Made by a program: the position numbers and the translations under genes. A DNA stretch of 64,000 nucleotides. Origin: Kitagawia praeruptora (lineage: Eukaryota > Streptophyta > Magnoliopsida > Apiales > Apiaceae). The notes under the pieces are model-generated. The model did not search any database and had not been told where the DNA came from. It worked only from the letters and a program-made list of their open reading frames with translations. The stretch covers positions 23,086,501-23,150,500 of the forward strand of contig CM075344.1 of assembly GCA_037693485.1 (NCBI GenBank), written 5' to 3'. Positions 31,201-41,411 of the stretch are shown piece by piece. How positions within the stretch are numbered: the stretch's first letter is position 1; every line of letters begins with the position of its first letter.

Positions 31201-31440
31201 TGTGATCTGACTAACACTCAACAGATTGTGCTTTAGTCCTTTCACCAGAGCTACTTTTTCAATGATGACATTTCCAATTACAATGCTGCCATATCCCAAA
31301 GTTTGTCCAATGTTGCCATCCCCATAAGACACAGTTGGGCAAGCCTTTTCCTCAAATTCTGATAGCAAGGTTTTGTCTCCAGTCATGTGCACAGAACATC
31401 CACTATCCATGACTAACACATTTTTCTTTTTACCCTGCAA
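28291..31440 (-). CDS. Pol of copia A: protease, integrase, RT and truncated RNase H
   Basis: The frame opens after a TGA with no ATG near its start; its first codons are TTG CAG GGT. Domains in order are as follows. Protease: MDSGCSVHMTG (Asp near residue 12). Integrase zinc region: WHKKLSHLNF with CDACQKAK (about 140-180). Integrase core: Asp in HLDLFGPV, Asp in RSDNGTEF, Glu in NGVVERKNRT. Then an acidic Ser/Asp-rich linker, and RT from about 610 with FQMDVKSAFLNG and YVDDIIFGS. RNase H has SDADFAG, AEAEYIA and CDNQSA. Pol ends at TKHIFCV, where intact relatives read TKHID and continue for about 60 residues. The fourth catalytic Asp of RNase H is therefore lost. The extra ORF starts only 7 bp after the pol stop. 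How pol is translated is discussed in the findings; splicing from gag is possible. Confidence 0.93.
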   Translation of the reverse strand: MQGKKKNVLVMDSGCSVHMTGDKTLLSEFEEKACPTVSYGDGNIGQTLGYGSIVIGNVIIEKVALVKGLKHNLLSVSQITDRGYRVNFNDTHFEVISKSTGKIALTGQRHGNIYEANIHSNTENPSTCLISKASVDESWNWHKKLSHLNFNNINELVKKDLVRGLPKALYTPDGLCDACQKAKQRRTSFKSKSESSIDEPYHMLHLDLFGPVNIMSISKKRYTLVIVDEYTRFTWVYFLHRKDETAEILLDHVRLIETGTEYKVKILRSDNGTEFKNSAMEEFCKYKGIVQQFSAPGTPQQNGVVERKNRTLIEAGRTMLEEAKLPTYFWAEAVNTACYTQNITLINRHGVTPYQMIKEKKPSLKHLHVFGCKCFVLRPHPEQLGKFETKADEAIFIGYPTTRAFKVYNLRTKTVMESINVSFDDRKLTGIQEDSHDSLTFANEATNNPDEVTADTDTLSDPDDRSIPDQTPVTDDDSNNANVEGEQERDITSDDSTQTSSRDSSETDSSDNQDSTSEEDSTISGGASSNSSSFEENTNPGGASSSRNDLPSARKWTKSHTPDLIIGNPEAGVKTRSATQNECLYNNFLSKEEPKKVEDALKDADWVTAMQEELNEFERNEVWKLVPRPIGRSIVGTKWVFRNKTDSDGTIVRNKARLVAKGYSQQEGIDYDETFAPVARLEAIRIFLAYAAHKKFKVFQMDVKSAFLNGELEEEVYVEQPPGFIDPKHPDHVYRLDKALYGLKQAPRAWYETLAQFLLESGFNRGTIDKTLFYLNHGKDLLLVQIYVDDIIFGSTNTKLCEKFSKLMQSRYQMSMMGEMSYFLGLQVKQTDEGIFINQSKYTKNLLKRFNMQDSSTASTPIATATKLDPDQGTEVDVTNYRGMIGSLLYLTASRPDIMYATCLCARFQANPREPHLIAVKRIFRYLKGTSSLGLWYARESDFSLCGYSDADFAGCKIDRKSTSGSCQFLGGRLVSWFSKKQKSISTSTAEAEYIAAGSCCAQIMWMRNQLMDYGLSFSKIPIYCDNQSAIAMTGNPVQHSLTKHIFCV

Positions 31441-31457
31441 TCAGAATCACAAAGAAC

Positions 31458-33773
31458 TCAGTTAGAATTTTTAAGAACCCACACTTGTTGGGTTCTCTTT
31501 TCATGCAATTTAACATCTTTATCAGTAGAAGATTTTCTTGTAAAGACATTTTTATCAGAATTAAATTCATCAGAATTAGTCTTTATTTTGACAGATGCAT
31601 GATTAGAATTCAAGTTCTTTGCTTTTCCAAAATTTGCACTTTTATTGAACTTTGGCAAAGGCTCATAATAATTATAGTACAAATTATGGTATTCTTCACA
31701 TGTATAGATAGAATGCCATTTACTGCCACAATGGAAACAAGGATTTTGTGGTTTATAGAATACTGATTTATTCCTAATGTCAGACTTAGGAACTACAGTT
31801 GGCTTCTTTTTACTCCTCCTGCAATCAATAGCAAGATGATTAGAATTACCACAGTTAAAACATACTTTTCTTGGTGCATTCGGAATATACTTATAATTAT
31901 TCTCCTTGTTTATTCCAACTTTACCATTCCTGTTCCTTTTGACAGTTGAAACTCTCTTCCTATCTGTTACCTCACAGATTCTGTTCCTCAATTGCTTTTT
32001 GGACAAAAGACCTACATTTTTGTTTTTGACAGTTCTAGACTCAGAATGATGTGTAGAAGTAGACCCCTCTTCTGAAGTAGATTTGGGAATTTCTGGATAC
32101 ACATAATTAACTGGCTTTAGTTTGGTTTTGGTACTGTCTGTAACATATCTGTAGGTTTTTGGATTTGTTGAGTTATTAACTATAACTCTTCCAGGGTTAG
32201 ATGAAACAACCTTTCCTTTGTCCTTTTTCTCATTTTCTGGTTTATACCCTAGACACTCTTTCCAGTTTTTATCAGAAATGATTTCATGAGTTTTTGTACC
32301 AGAATGTGTCCAGGTTCTGAGTTTTTCATTAGCATCTTTAAGTTTCCTCTCAAGTTCATTACATTTAAACTCCATTTCAAGTTTCATGTGTTTAGCATTA
32401 TCACATTCAGCTTGAACTTCATGCAAGAAAATTAACTCAGCTTCTAGATGATCATTTCTCTTAACAACCTCTGCCATTTCAGATTTTATTCTTGTATTTT
32501 CAAGAGATTGACTCCTAAAACTAATATGCAGAGATTTTAAGAAAGATCTTAGCTCAGAAACATTATTAGTATCAAAATCAAATAAAACTTCAGATACCTT
32601 GGTTTCACCAGCAGAAGTCTCATCAGTTTTAGCCATCAAAGCATAATTCACTTTCTCCTCTTCAGAGTCAGATGATGAGTCCATCCAATCCTTGCTTGAA
32701 GAAATGAGAGCTTTGGTTTTGGTCTTCTTGCACTCAGTTGCAAAATGACCCATCCCATCACAGTTATAGCATCTGATTTTTGACTTGTCAAACTTGCTGC
32801 TTTTGCCTTCTTTCTTCTTGTACCTGTCTTTGTCAGCATTGAAGGTTTTCTTCTGGAATTTCCCTTGCTTCCTAGCCTTTCTGAATTTCATCTTTTTGAA
32901 GCCCTTGACTATCATAGCAACCATTTCCATCATATCAGAATCAGTAGAGTCATCATCAGTATCAAGATCAGACTCAGTATCAGTATCTGATGATGAGTCA
33001 TCAGGAATTGACTCTTCCACTCTACTCTTTCGGTTATAAACCTCCTCAGCTTTTCCCTTTGATTTTGATTCAACATTCAAAGCAACAGATTTTGCTTTGA
33101 CATTTTTCTTGTTCTTCCTCTGTTGAACCTCAAGATCATGAGTTCTTAGCATTCCATAGACTTCATCAAGAGACAGCATCTTCAAATCATATTGATGCCT
33201 TATGATTGAAGCTTGAGTATCCCACTCTTCAGTTAAAGCTCTGAGAAACTTGGTATTCGAATCCTCTGGATCATACTCTTTGCCAACCAGTGATAGATTG
33301 TTCAGTAAAGTCAAGAATCTATCGTACATATCAGTAAGGCTTTCATCAGATTTAGCATCGAATTGCTCATACTCCTGAATTAACAGAGCCCTTCTGTTTC
33401 TTTTGATAGATTCAGTACCTTGACATTGAGTTTCCAAAGTATCCCAAATTTCCTTCGCAGTCTTGCATGCTATTACCCTGTTAGACATGACATTATCAAG
33501 ACTGTTATGCAAAATATTCTTTACCTTTGCATCTTTGAGTACTTGAACCTTTTCTTCTGTCGTCCATTCATTCTTTGCCTTAATGACATAGTGTTCAGCA
33601 ACAGTCTCTGTTCTTGCAACTAGTTTTGTTGGAAGAAATGGTCCAACATTGATCCTGTCAAGATAGTCAGGATCAGTTGCTTCTAGATACATCAACATTT
33701 TCACTTTCCAGGTTGGATACTCGGTCCTCTTGAGAATTGGAATTTTAATGCTTTCATACTTGCTTGTCGACAT
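31458..33773 (-). CDS. Gag of copia A (771 residues)
   Basis: ATG 33773 (MSTSKYESIKIPILKRTEYP) lies 36 bp after the PBS. The N-terminal half has the copia Gag capsid features: YPTWKVKMLMYLEATDPDYL, SNRVIACKTAKEIWDTLETQ and LTDMYDRFLTLLNNLSLVGK. An acidic Asp/Ser stretch precedes a first CCHC knuckle, CYNCDGMGHFATEC (about residue 340). A coiled-coil-like stretch follows, then two more knuckles, CFNCGNSNHLAIDC (about 640) and CFHCGSKWHSIYTC (about 680). Three spaced knuckles and this length are unusual for copia Gag and match the SIRE-like long-Gag type. The frame ends QQVWVLKNSN and stop at 31458. It is intact, unlike its counterpart in element B. Confidence 0.93.
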   Translation of the reverse strand: MSTSKYESIKIPILKRTEYPTWKVKMLMYLEATDPDYLDRINVGPFLPTKLVARTETVAEHYVIKAKNEWTTEEKVQVLKDAKVKNILHNSLDNVMSNRVIACKTAKEIWDTLETQCQGTESIKRNRRALLIQEYEQFDAKSDESLTDMYDRFLTLLNNLSLVGKEYDPEDSNTKFLRALTEEWDTQASIIRHQYDLKMLSLDEVYGMLRTHDLEVQQRKNKKNVKAKSVALNVESKSKGKAEEVYNRKSRVEESIPDDSSSDTDTESDLDTDDDSTDSDMMEMVAMIVKGFKKMKFRKARKQGKFQKKTFNADKDRYKKKEGKSSKFDKSKIRCYNCDGMGHFATECKKTKTKALISSSKDWMDSSSDSEEEKVNYALMAKTDETSAGETKVSEVLFDFDTNNVSELRSFLKSLHISFRSQSLENTRIKSEMAEVVKRNDHLEAELIFLHEVQAECDNAKHMKLEMEFKCNELERKLKDANEKLRTWTHSGTKTHEIISDKNWKECLGYKPENEKKDKGKVVSSNPGRVIVNNSTNPKTYRYVTDSTKTKLKPVNYVYPEIPKSTSEEGSTSTHHSESRTVKNKNVGLLSKKQLRNRICEVTDRKRVSTVKRNRNGKVGINKENNYKYIPNAPRKVCFNCGNSNHLAIDCRRSKKKPTVVPKSDIRNKSVFYKPQNPCFHCGSKWHSIYTCEEYHNLYYNYYEPLPKFNKSANFGKAKNLNSNHASVKIKTNSDEFNSDKNVFTRKSSTDKDVKLHEKRTQQVWVLKNSN

Positions 33774-33808
33774 CTTAAGATCGTTACTGATTAAAATTAA
33801 TCAGTTTA

Positions 33809-33820
33809 GCTCTGATACCA
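33809..33820 (-). promoter_or_regulatory. Primer binding site of copia A
   Basis: The minus strand reads TGGTATCAGAGC two bases after the 5' LTR, the standard copia PBS complementary to initiator tRNA-Met. Confidence 0.92.
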
Positions 33821-33822
33821 AT

Positions 33823-34319
33823 TGTTGCCCAGTAAATAACAATTGTAGAAGGGGGTTGAATACAATTGTATAAGATTTTCGACTAAAAACAAATAACACA
33901 AGTATGAATCAATAACAGCTTTATTAACTCTGATATAAAACTGTTACAAAACTCTCTTAAGAAATTCTTATGTTCTTAAGAGCTGCTAGGTTACAATATA
34001 ACTCGTGTAAGCGATTACAAAATGTAAAACCTAAACTGTGTTTATATAATGTACACAGTTGCACTATCAATTACAAGATATTCTAAATCAATTACATATA
34101 TCTCTGAATACATATCTTGTATGATAGCTGCCTTCCTACAAATTAGGAACCGACATATCAATCTTCCTTGATCTCTGGTCTGATGAGAATCTTCATCAAA
34201 TACTGACCAGCTTCTAATCCTGATAGTCCAATACTGACGGTGCATTCCTGATGACATCAGCATCAGTATCTGATCAGTAATGCCCAGATCCTGATCATCT
34301 CTTGAATCAATATCTAACA
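33823..34319 (-). repeat. 5' LTR of copia A
   Basis: Same length as the 3' LTR. The one difference seen changes TGACGTCA to TGACATCA at 34252-34259. Confidence 0.9.
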
Positions 34320-34324
34320 TACTT

Positions 34325-34669
34325 GTTTCGTGTTGTCTGATCAGATATCATAACCATTGCCCATAGTGATTAAAGGCGTCAGATCTAAGTGAAGTATTTA
34401 ATGAAGTTATGATCTCATGTTTATTCTCATATAAGTAATTCGATTTAATTCTTTTAGTAAATTAATTCTTAGTTTTATAATTTGCATCTTATTTTAATTT
34501 AGATAATCAAATCTCAATTTGTTATTTGTCTTAGCAGTGAGTTAAAACCATACATTGTTGCATAGGTACATCGACTGATTTAAAACCAAAACCAGATCTC
34601 TGTGGAACGAACTTGATTTCTATCTGTATTACTTGTGACCACGTACACTTGCGTGATTTTGTGTTAACA
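34325..34669 (+). repeat. Lone gypsy-type LTR, right part (345 bp)
   Basis: The sequence resumes at ACTTGTTTCGTGTTGTCTGA (34321 onward) exactly where the left part stopped and ends GTGTTAACA at 34669. With the left part the LTR is about 1.5 kb. Flanks ggggc (left) and actta (right) do not form a TSD. Confidence 0.75.
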
Positions 34670-34990
34670 ACTTAAAAATTCATGTGTGGGACCCACAAGT
34701 GGGTCCTACATGGGTATCCCATGTGGGACCCACAATTTTCAGAATGTTGACATCTACTGCAACACTAGTTTAGTGTTGTTGTACATTATGTTTAACGTTG
34801 CCATAGAAGTTTCTGGTAACAAAAGTAGTAGTGTTGCCGTAGTGAACAAAAGCGTTGTCGTAGACCCCTACGACAGCTGTGCAAAATGCAATGCTGAAAA
34901 AGCAATGCCGTTTCTTTTTTTTGCTCTACAGAAACGTTTTTTTGGCTTGCTGCAACATTTTGAAAACGTTGCTGCAAGCCATCTATGGGG
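34670..34990. repeat. Spacer with inverted repeats
   Basis: GTGGGACCCACA at 34,687 and TGTGGGACCCACA at 34,720 form palindromes around a GGGTCCTACATGGGTATCCC core. Further on, GCTTGCTGCAAC (34,948) faces GTTGCTGCAAGC (34,968). No gene is seen. It could be the end of an unidentified DNA transposon. Confidence 0.45.
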
Positions 34991-36083
34991 TAGTTAATGA
35001 TTATTAGATTTTTAGTAAATAATTAAGAATAGTTGGATCTAATGATAAGAAACATTTTATATTTGAATTACTCTATTAAAAATTCAATGTTCGAATCCCG
35101 TCAAAAACATATTTCAATTTTATAATATATTAGATTATAATATATTATATCAAAATAAAAATTGTTATTGAAAAAATGATTATATAAAAACATAATTGTA
35201 ACGTAAAATAAAATTTATAACATATCAAAAAAAATTCAATTCATCGCTCGGGTTGGTAGGTGTTAGTAGAAGTATATGTATGTAATAAGACTTATAGTAA
35301 AAGTAGTTATGTCTTTTATTGTGTATTTTGTATTAATAAAGAGTTATAGACTCGAATGTGTAATCTACACAATTATATTAAAGTCGAAATATTAAAAATT
35401 TTATTTTTGTGGTTTTTTGTTCTTTTATTCTAATTAATAAATATTAAAATAATATTTTTTATTGCTAATTAGTCGATTACCTTTTCTAATTAAAACACTT
35501 TAATTTCAATTAAAAGTTATTACATTTTATAAACATAAAATATAAATTATACCATATTTTCCAATCATTAAAATTTTTTTTCTAAATAAATATTTTACAA
35601 AAATATATTAAAAATTATATATACCCAAAATATCACACATTATCTTCCAATCATTAAAAAAATATATTAAAAATTCGTACATTTTATATAAACTAACATG
35701 AGTATAATTATTTGTTTTCTGGTTCAGCGGTACAACAATACAACGAAAAATGATTGTTAGATTTTTAGTAAGTAGTTAAGAAGTGTTAGATGTAATGATA
35801 AGAAATGTTATATAATTGAATTATTCTACTAAAAACTCAATATTCGAATCCTATCAAAAACATATTTAAATTAAAATATTTTAATGTAAGTTTTATAATA
35901 TATTAAATTATATTAAAATTAAAATAATTATCGAAAAAAATGATTCGCACGGGTTATAAAATAGTAAGACTTACCGGAAAAGTTGGTCTTAGTCGAATTA
36001 GGTGTATGTAATAACATTTAGTAATGCTAGGTGCACAGAAAATATGTACAGAAAAATTTACGGAATGAGTTGGATTGCACTAA
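34991..36083. repeat. AT-rich Helitron-like remnants with a direct repeat
   Basis: A segment at about 34,998-35,130 recurs at about 35,750-35,890 (shared TTAGATTTTTAGTAA, then CTAATGATAAGAAA or a variant, then ATCC(C/T)(G/A)TCAAAAACATAT). At 35,945 the sequence CGCACGGGTTATAAAATAGT is a damaged Helitron 3' end. 35,335-35,590 is the second copy of the dispersed repeat at 18,426-18,690. No coding sequence is present. Confidence 0.5.
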
Positions 36084-36303
36084 TGAATTGTTAAAATATA
36101 AGACCCTAGCTATGCTAAGGAATGAACAACAGAAGGATTCAATAAATTGATCTGTGTTATATTCTGTGTTATTTTACAAGATCTCTAATGAAGCGTATAT
36201 ATAATACAAGAAGCTGCCTAACTTCTGCACATATACGTAATCAACTACATCACTATTAGCACTGTAGATCGTAGACTTACTGTAAATCTTCTGACATTTG
36301 ACA

Positions 36304-36900
36304 CGCCCACTCACTCGAAATTCCATCTTGGGAAGAAAAACCTATATTGGGATTGAAGAGTGGAACACTTAGAAGCACTTGTGCATAACCTAATTAAGCT
36401 TCCAACTAGACCCATCTCTAGGAATTGGAGACCCATCTTAAGATTGACCCATCTTGAGATTTACTCATCTTGGAGTTAAAGATCCATCTTGAGATTGCTC
36501 ATCTTGGGATTGACCTATCTTGGGATTAATTATCTGAGAATTTTGGGTATACCGGGACTCGACTTCGCGACCACGCCGTACATTTTTTAGGCCATGTCAA
36601 ATAATAAAAAGTGCTGCTTTTCAACACAACGGTGGATGACCACCAATCAGTCTTTGAACTGATTATTTTGAGGAAACTGAGATTCGACTTTGTGATCACT
36701 CAGTATTACCAAGATATAGCAGTGAACTGTGTGTATGTCTGTGTACATACTACTACTTCTGCTGCTTTGTCGTCATGGCAGTGAACTGTGTGTACATCTG
36801 TAAATACACTACTTCTGCTGCTTGCTTTTTCATTTGTGGCAGTGAACTGTGTTGTTTGAATATACAACTACTTCTTCTGCTCCTTTGGAATAACGCCCCC
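36304..36900. repeat. Noncoding interior of the TRIM-like element with two tandem arrays
   Basis: From about 36,408 to 36,530 a unit of 16-20 bp related to CCCATCTTGAGATTGA repeats about seven times. From about 36,717 to 36,890 a unit of about 60 bp starting GCAGTGAACTGTGT and ending CTACTTCTGCTGCTT repeats three times. Confidence 0.65.
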
Positions 36901-36962
36901 TGAACTATTTAATATGCTAAGGAATGAACAACAGAAGGATTCAATAAATTGATCTGTGTTAT

Positions 36963-37463
36963 TGTTAGATATTGATTCAAGTGATGATCAGGATCTGGGT
37001 ATTACTGATCAGATACTGATGGTGACGTCATCAGGAATACAATGTCAGTATTGGATTATCATCAGGATTAGCAGCTGGTCAGGATTTCATGAAGATTCTC
37101 ATCAGACCAGAGATCAAGGAAGATTGATATGTCGGTTCCTAATTTGTAGGAATGCAGCTATCATACAAGATATGCATTCAGAGTGATATGTAATTGATTT
37201 AGAATATCTTGTAATTGATAGTGTAACTGTGTACACTATATAAACACAGTTTAGGTTTTACATTATGTAATCGCTTACACGAGTTATATTGTAACCTAGC
37301 AGCTCTTAAGAACATAAGAATTTTTTAAGAGAGTTTTGTAACAGTTTTATATCAGAATTAATAAAGCTGTTATTGATTCATACTTGTGTTATTTGTTTTA
37401 AGTCGAAAATCTTAAACAATTGTATTCAGCCCCCCTTCTACAATTGTTATTTATTGGGCAACA
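36963..37463 (+). repeat. 5' LTR of copia B
   Basis: It begins TGTTAGATATTGATTC and ends GGGCAACA. TGACGTCA lies at 37023-37030 and a TATATAAA box at 37237-37244. Confidence 0.9.
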
Positions 37464-37512
37464 ATTGGTATCAGAGCTTAACTGATTAATATAAATCAGA
37501 AACGATCTTAAG

Positions 37513-39828
37513 ATGTCGACAAGCAAGTATGAAAGCATCAAAATTCCAATTCTCAAGAAGACTGAGTATCCAACCTGGAAAGTGAAAATGATGATGTATC
37601 TGGAAGCAACTGATCCTGACTATCTTGACAGGATCAATGATGGACCATTTCTTCCAACAAGACTAGTTGCAAGAACAGAGACTGTTGCTGAACACTATGT
37701 CATTAAGGCAAAGAGTGAGTGGACGACAGAGGAAAAGGCTCAAGTACTCAAAGATGCAAAGGTAAAAAATATTTTGCATAACAGTCTTGATAATGTCATG
37801 TCTAACAGGGTAATAACATGCAAGACTGCAAAGGAAATTTGGGACACTTTGGAAACTCAATGTCAAGGTACTGAATCTATCAAAAGAAACAGAAGGGCTC
37901 TGTTGATTCAGGAGTATGAGCAATTCGATGCTAAATCTGATGAAAGCCTTACTGATATGTATGATAGATTCTTGACTTTACTGAACAATCTATCACTGGT
38001 TGGCAAGGTGTATGATCCAGAGGATTCAAATACCAAGTTTCTCAGAGCGTTAACTGAAGAGTGGGATACTCAAGCTTCAATCATAAGGCATCAATATGAT
38101 TTGAAGATGCTGTCTCTTGATGAAGTCTATGGAATGCTAAGAACCCATGATCTTGAGGTTCAACAGAGGAAGAACAAGAAAAATGTCAAAGCAAAAGCTG
38201 TTGCTTTGAATGTTGAATCAAAATCAAAGGGAAAAGCTGAGGAGGTTTTTAACAAAAAGAGTAGAGTGGAAGAGTCAATTCCTGATGACTCATCATCAGA
38301 TACTGATACTGAGTCTGATCCTGATACTGATGATGACTCCACTGATTCTGATATGATGGAAATGGTTGCTATGATAGTCAAGGGCTTCAAAAAGATGAAG
38401 TTCAGAAAGGCTAGGAAGCAAGGGAAATTCCAGAAGAAAACCTTCAATGCTGACAAAGACAGGTACAAGAAGAAAGAAGGCAAAAGCAGCAAATTTGACA
38501 AGTAAAAAATCAGATGCTATAACTGTGATGGAATGGGTCATTTTGCAACTGAGTGCAAGAAGACCAAAACCAAAGCTCTCATTTCTTCAAGCAAGGATTG
38601 GATGGACTCTTCATCTGACTCTGAAGAAGAAAAAGTGAATTATGCTTTGATGGCTAAAACTGATGAGACTTCTGCTGGTGAAAATAAGGTATCTGAAGTT
38701 TTGTTTGATTTTGATACTAATAATGTCTCTGAGCTAAGATCTTTCTTAAAATCTCTGCATATTAGTTTTAGGAGTCAATCTCTTGAAAATACTAGAATAA
38801 AATCTGAAATGGCAGAGGTTGTTAAGAGAAATGATCATCTAGAAGCTGAGTTAATTTTCTTGCACGAAGTTGAAGCAGAATGTGATAATGCTAAACACAT
38901 GAAACTTGAAACAGAGTTTAAATGTAATGAACTTGAAATGCAACTTAAAGATGCTAATGAAAAACTCAGAACCTGGACACATTCTGGTACAAAAACTCAT
39001 GAAATTATTACTGATAAAAACTGGAAAGAGTGTCTAGGGTATAAGCCAGAAAATGAGAAAAAGGACAAAGGAAAGGTTGTTTCATCTAACCCTGGAAGAG
39101 TTATAGTTGATGACTCAACAAATCCAAAAACCTACAGATATGTTACAGACAGTACTAAAACCAAATTAAAACCGGTTAATTATGTGTATCCAGAAATTCC
39201 CAAATCTACCTCAGAAAAGGGATCTACTTCTACACATCATTCTGAGTCTAGAACTGTCAAAAACAAAAATGTAGGTCTTTTGTCCAAGAAGCAATTAAGG
39301 GATAGAATCTGTGATGTAACAGATAGGAAGAGAGTTCCAACTGTCAAAAGGAACAGGAATGGTAAAGTTGGAATAAACAAGGAGAATAATTATAAGTATA
39401 TTCCAAATGCACCAAGAAAAGTATGCTTTAACTGTGGTAATTCTAATCATCTTGCTATTGATTGCAGGAGGAGTAAAAAGAAGCCAACTGTAGTTCCTAA
39501 GTCTGACATTAGGAATAAATCAGTTTTCTATAAACCACAGAATCCTTGTTTCCATTGTGGCAGTAAATGGCATTCTATTTATACATGTGAAGAATACCAT
39601 AATTTGTACTATAATTATTATGAGCCTTTGCCTAAGTTCAATAAAAGTGCAAATTTTGGAAAAACAAAGAACTTGAATACTAATCATGCATCTGTTAAGA
39701 AAAAGACTAATTCTGATGGAGTTAATCCTGATGAAAGTGTCTTTACAAGAAAATCTTCTACTGATAAAAATGTTAAATTGCATGAAAAGAGAACCCAACA
39801 AGTGTGGGTTCTTAAAAATTCTAACTGA
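37513..39828 (+). pseudogene. Gag of copia B with one nonsense codon
   Basis: ATG 37513 (MSTSKYESIKIPILKKTEYP) matches Gag of element A at most residues. A TAA at 38503-38505 replaces the Ser codon of FDKSKIRCYNC, just before the first CCHC knuckle. The same frame continues from there to the normal end (VWVLKNSN, stop at 39826-39828) with all three knuckles intact. Truncated Gag would keep the capsid region and lose every knuckle. Confidence 0.92.
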
Positions 39829-39845
39829 GTTCTTTGTGATTCTGA

Positions 39846-41411
39846 TTGCAGGGTAAAAAGAAAAATGTGTTAGTCATGGATAGTGGATGCTCTGTACACA
39901 TGACTGGAGACAAAACCTTGCTATCAAAATTTGAGGAGAAGGCTGGCCCAACTGTGTCTTATGGAGATGGCAACATTGGACAAACTTTGGGATATGGCAG
40001 CATTGTAATTGGAAATGTCATCATTGAAAAAGTAGCTCTGGTGAAAGGACTAAAGCACAATCTGTTGAGTGTTAGTCAGATCACAGACAGAGGTTATCGT
40101 GTCAACTTTAATGATACTCATTTTGAAGTTATCAGCAAATCTTCAGGAAAGATTGCATTAACAGGACAAAGACATGGTAACATTTATGAAGCCAATATTT
40201 ACACTAATACTGAAAATCCAACTACATGCCTCATCAGTAAAGCGTCTGTAGATGAAAGTTGGAATTGGCATAAGAAGCTTTCTCATCTCAACTTCAACAA
40301 TATAAATGAGTTGGTTAAGAAAGACTTAGTGAGAGGATTACCAAAGGCTCTATATACTCCTGATGGACTCTGTGATGCTTGTCAGAAGGCTAAACAGAGA
40401 AGGACATCATTCAAGAGTAAATCTGAATCCTCAATTGATGAACCATATCACATGCTACACCTTGACTTGTTTGGACCAGTGAATATTATGTCCATCAGTA
40501 AGAAAAGGTATACTCTAGTCATTGTTGATGAATATACTAGATTTACCTGGGTTTATTTTCTTCACAGAAAAGATGAAACTGCTGAAATACTGCTGGACCA
40601 TGTTAGACTTATTGAAACTGGCACGGAATACAAAGTCAATATTCTGAGAAGTGATAATGGGACTGAATTCAAAAATTCAGCAATGGAAGAGTTCTGCAAA
40701 TACAAAGGAATAGTTCAACAATTCTCTGCTCCTGGCACACCTCAGCAAAATGGAGTAGTTGAAAGAAAGAACAGAACTCTTATCGAAGCTGGGAGAACTA
40801 TGTTGGAAGAAGCTAAACTACCTACATATTTCTGGGCAGAAGCAGTCAACACAGCATGTTACACTCAAAATATTACACTAATCAACAAACATGGTGTAAC
40901 TCCTTATCAGATGATTAAGGAAAAGAAGCCAAGTTTGAAGCATTTACATGTGTTTGGCTGCAAGTGCTTTGTTCTAAGACCTCATCCAGAACAGCTAGGA
41001 AAATTTGAGACAAAAGCTGATGAGGCCATCTTTATTGGCTATCCAACAACAAGAGCCTTTAAAGTCTACAATCTAAGAACAAAGACAGTCATGGAGTCTA
41101 TTAATGTATCTTTTGATGATAGAAAGCTAACAGGAATAAAAGAAGACTCTCATGACAGTTTGACTTTTGCAAATGAAGCTACCAACAATTCTGATGAAGT
41201 CACGTCAGATACTGATATACTGTCAGATCCTGACGATCGATCAATTCCTGATCAAACACCTGTTACTGATGATGACTCAAATAATGCAAATATTGAGGGG
41301 GAACAAGAGCGAGACATCACCAGTACTGATACAACTCAAACATCAAGTAGAGATTCATCAGAAACGGCCTCAAGCCCAATCAATTATGCTCTAACCCAAC
41401 CTGCCAAGATA
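39846..41411 (+). pseudogene. Protease-integrase of copia B fused in frame to the extra ORF
   Basis: The frame begins TTG CAG GGT after a TGA, as in A. Protease (MDSGCSVHMTG), integrase zinc region and the DDE residues (HLDLFGPV, RSDNGTEF, GVVERKNRT) are intact. In the acidic linker after the integrase, SSRDSSET passes directly to ASSPINYALTQPAK, which in A belongs to residue ~50 of the extra ORF. Relative to A about 1,762 bp are missing, covering RT, RNase H and the start of the extra ORF. The breakpoints share CTCAAG. The reading frame is preserved across the joint. The fusion is cut by the MITE at 41,412. Confidence 0.9.

Larger units (their letters stand above)
22637..34319 (-). mobile_element. 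Copia element A, 11.7 kb, with an extra 3' ORF
   Basis: Two 497-bp LTRs (22637-23133 and 33823-34319) differ at one position that I can see. The element is bounded by the TSD tactt at 22632-22636 and 34320-34324, and it sits inside a gypsy-type LTR. On the minus strand the order is 5' LTR, PBS, gag, protease-integrase-RT-RNase H, extra ORF, PPT, 3' LTR. Domain order with integrase before RT is that of Ty1/copia. The near-identity of the LTRs indicates very recent insertion. The size is about twice that of an ordinary copia element because of the long Gag and the extra ORF. Pol lacks its RNase H C-terminus, so autonomy is doubtful. Confidence 0.95.

Noticed and set aside
36408..36890. Tandem arrays considered as CRISPR-like
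   Set aside because: Units vary, there are no distinct spacers, and the context is a plant retroelement interior.
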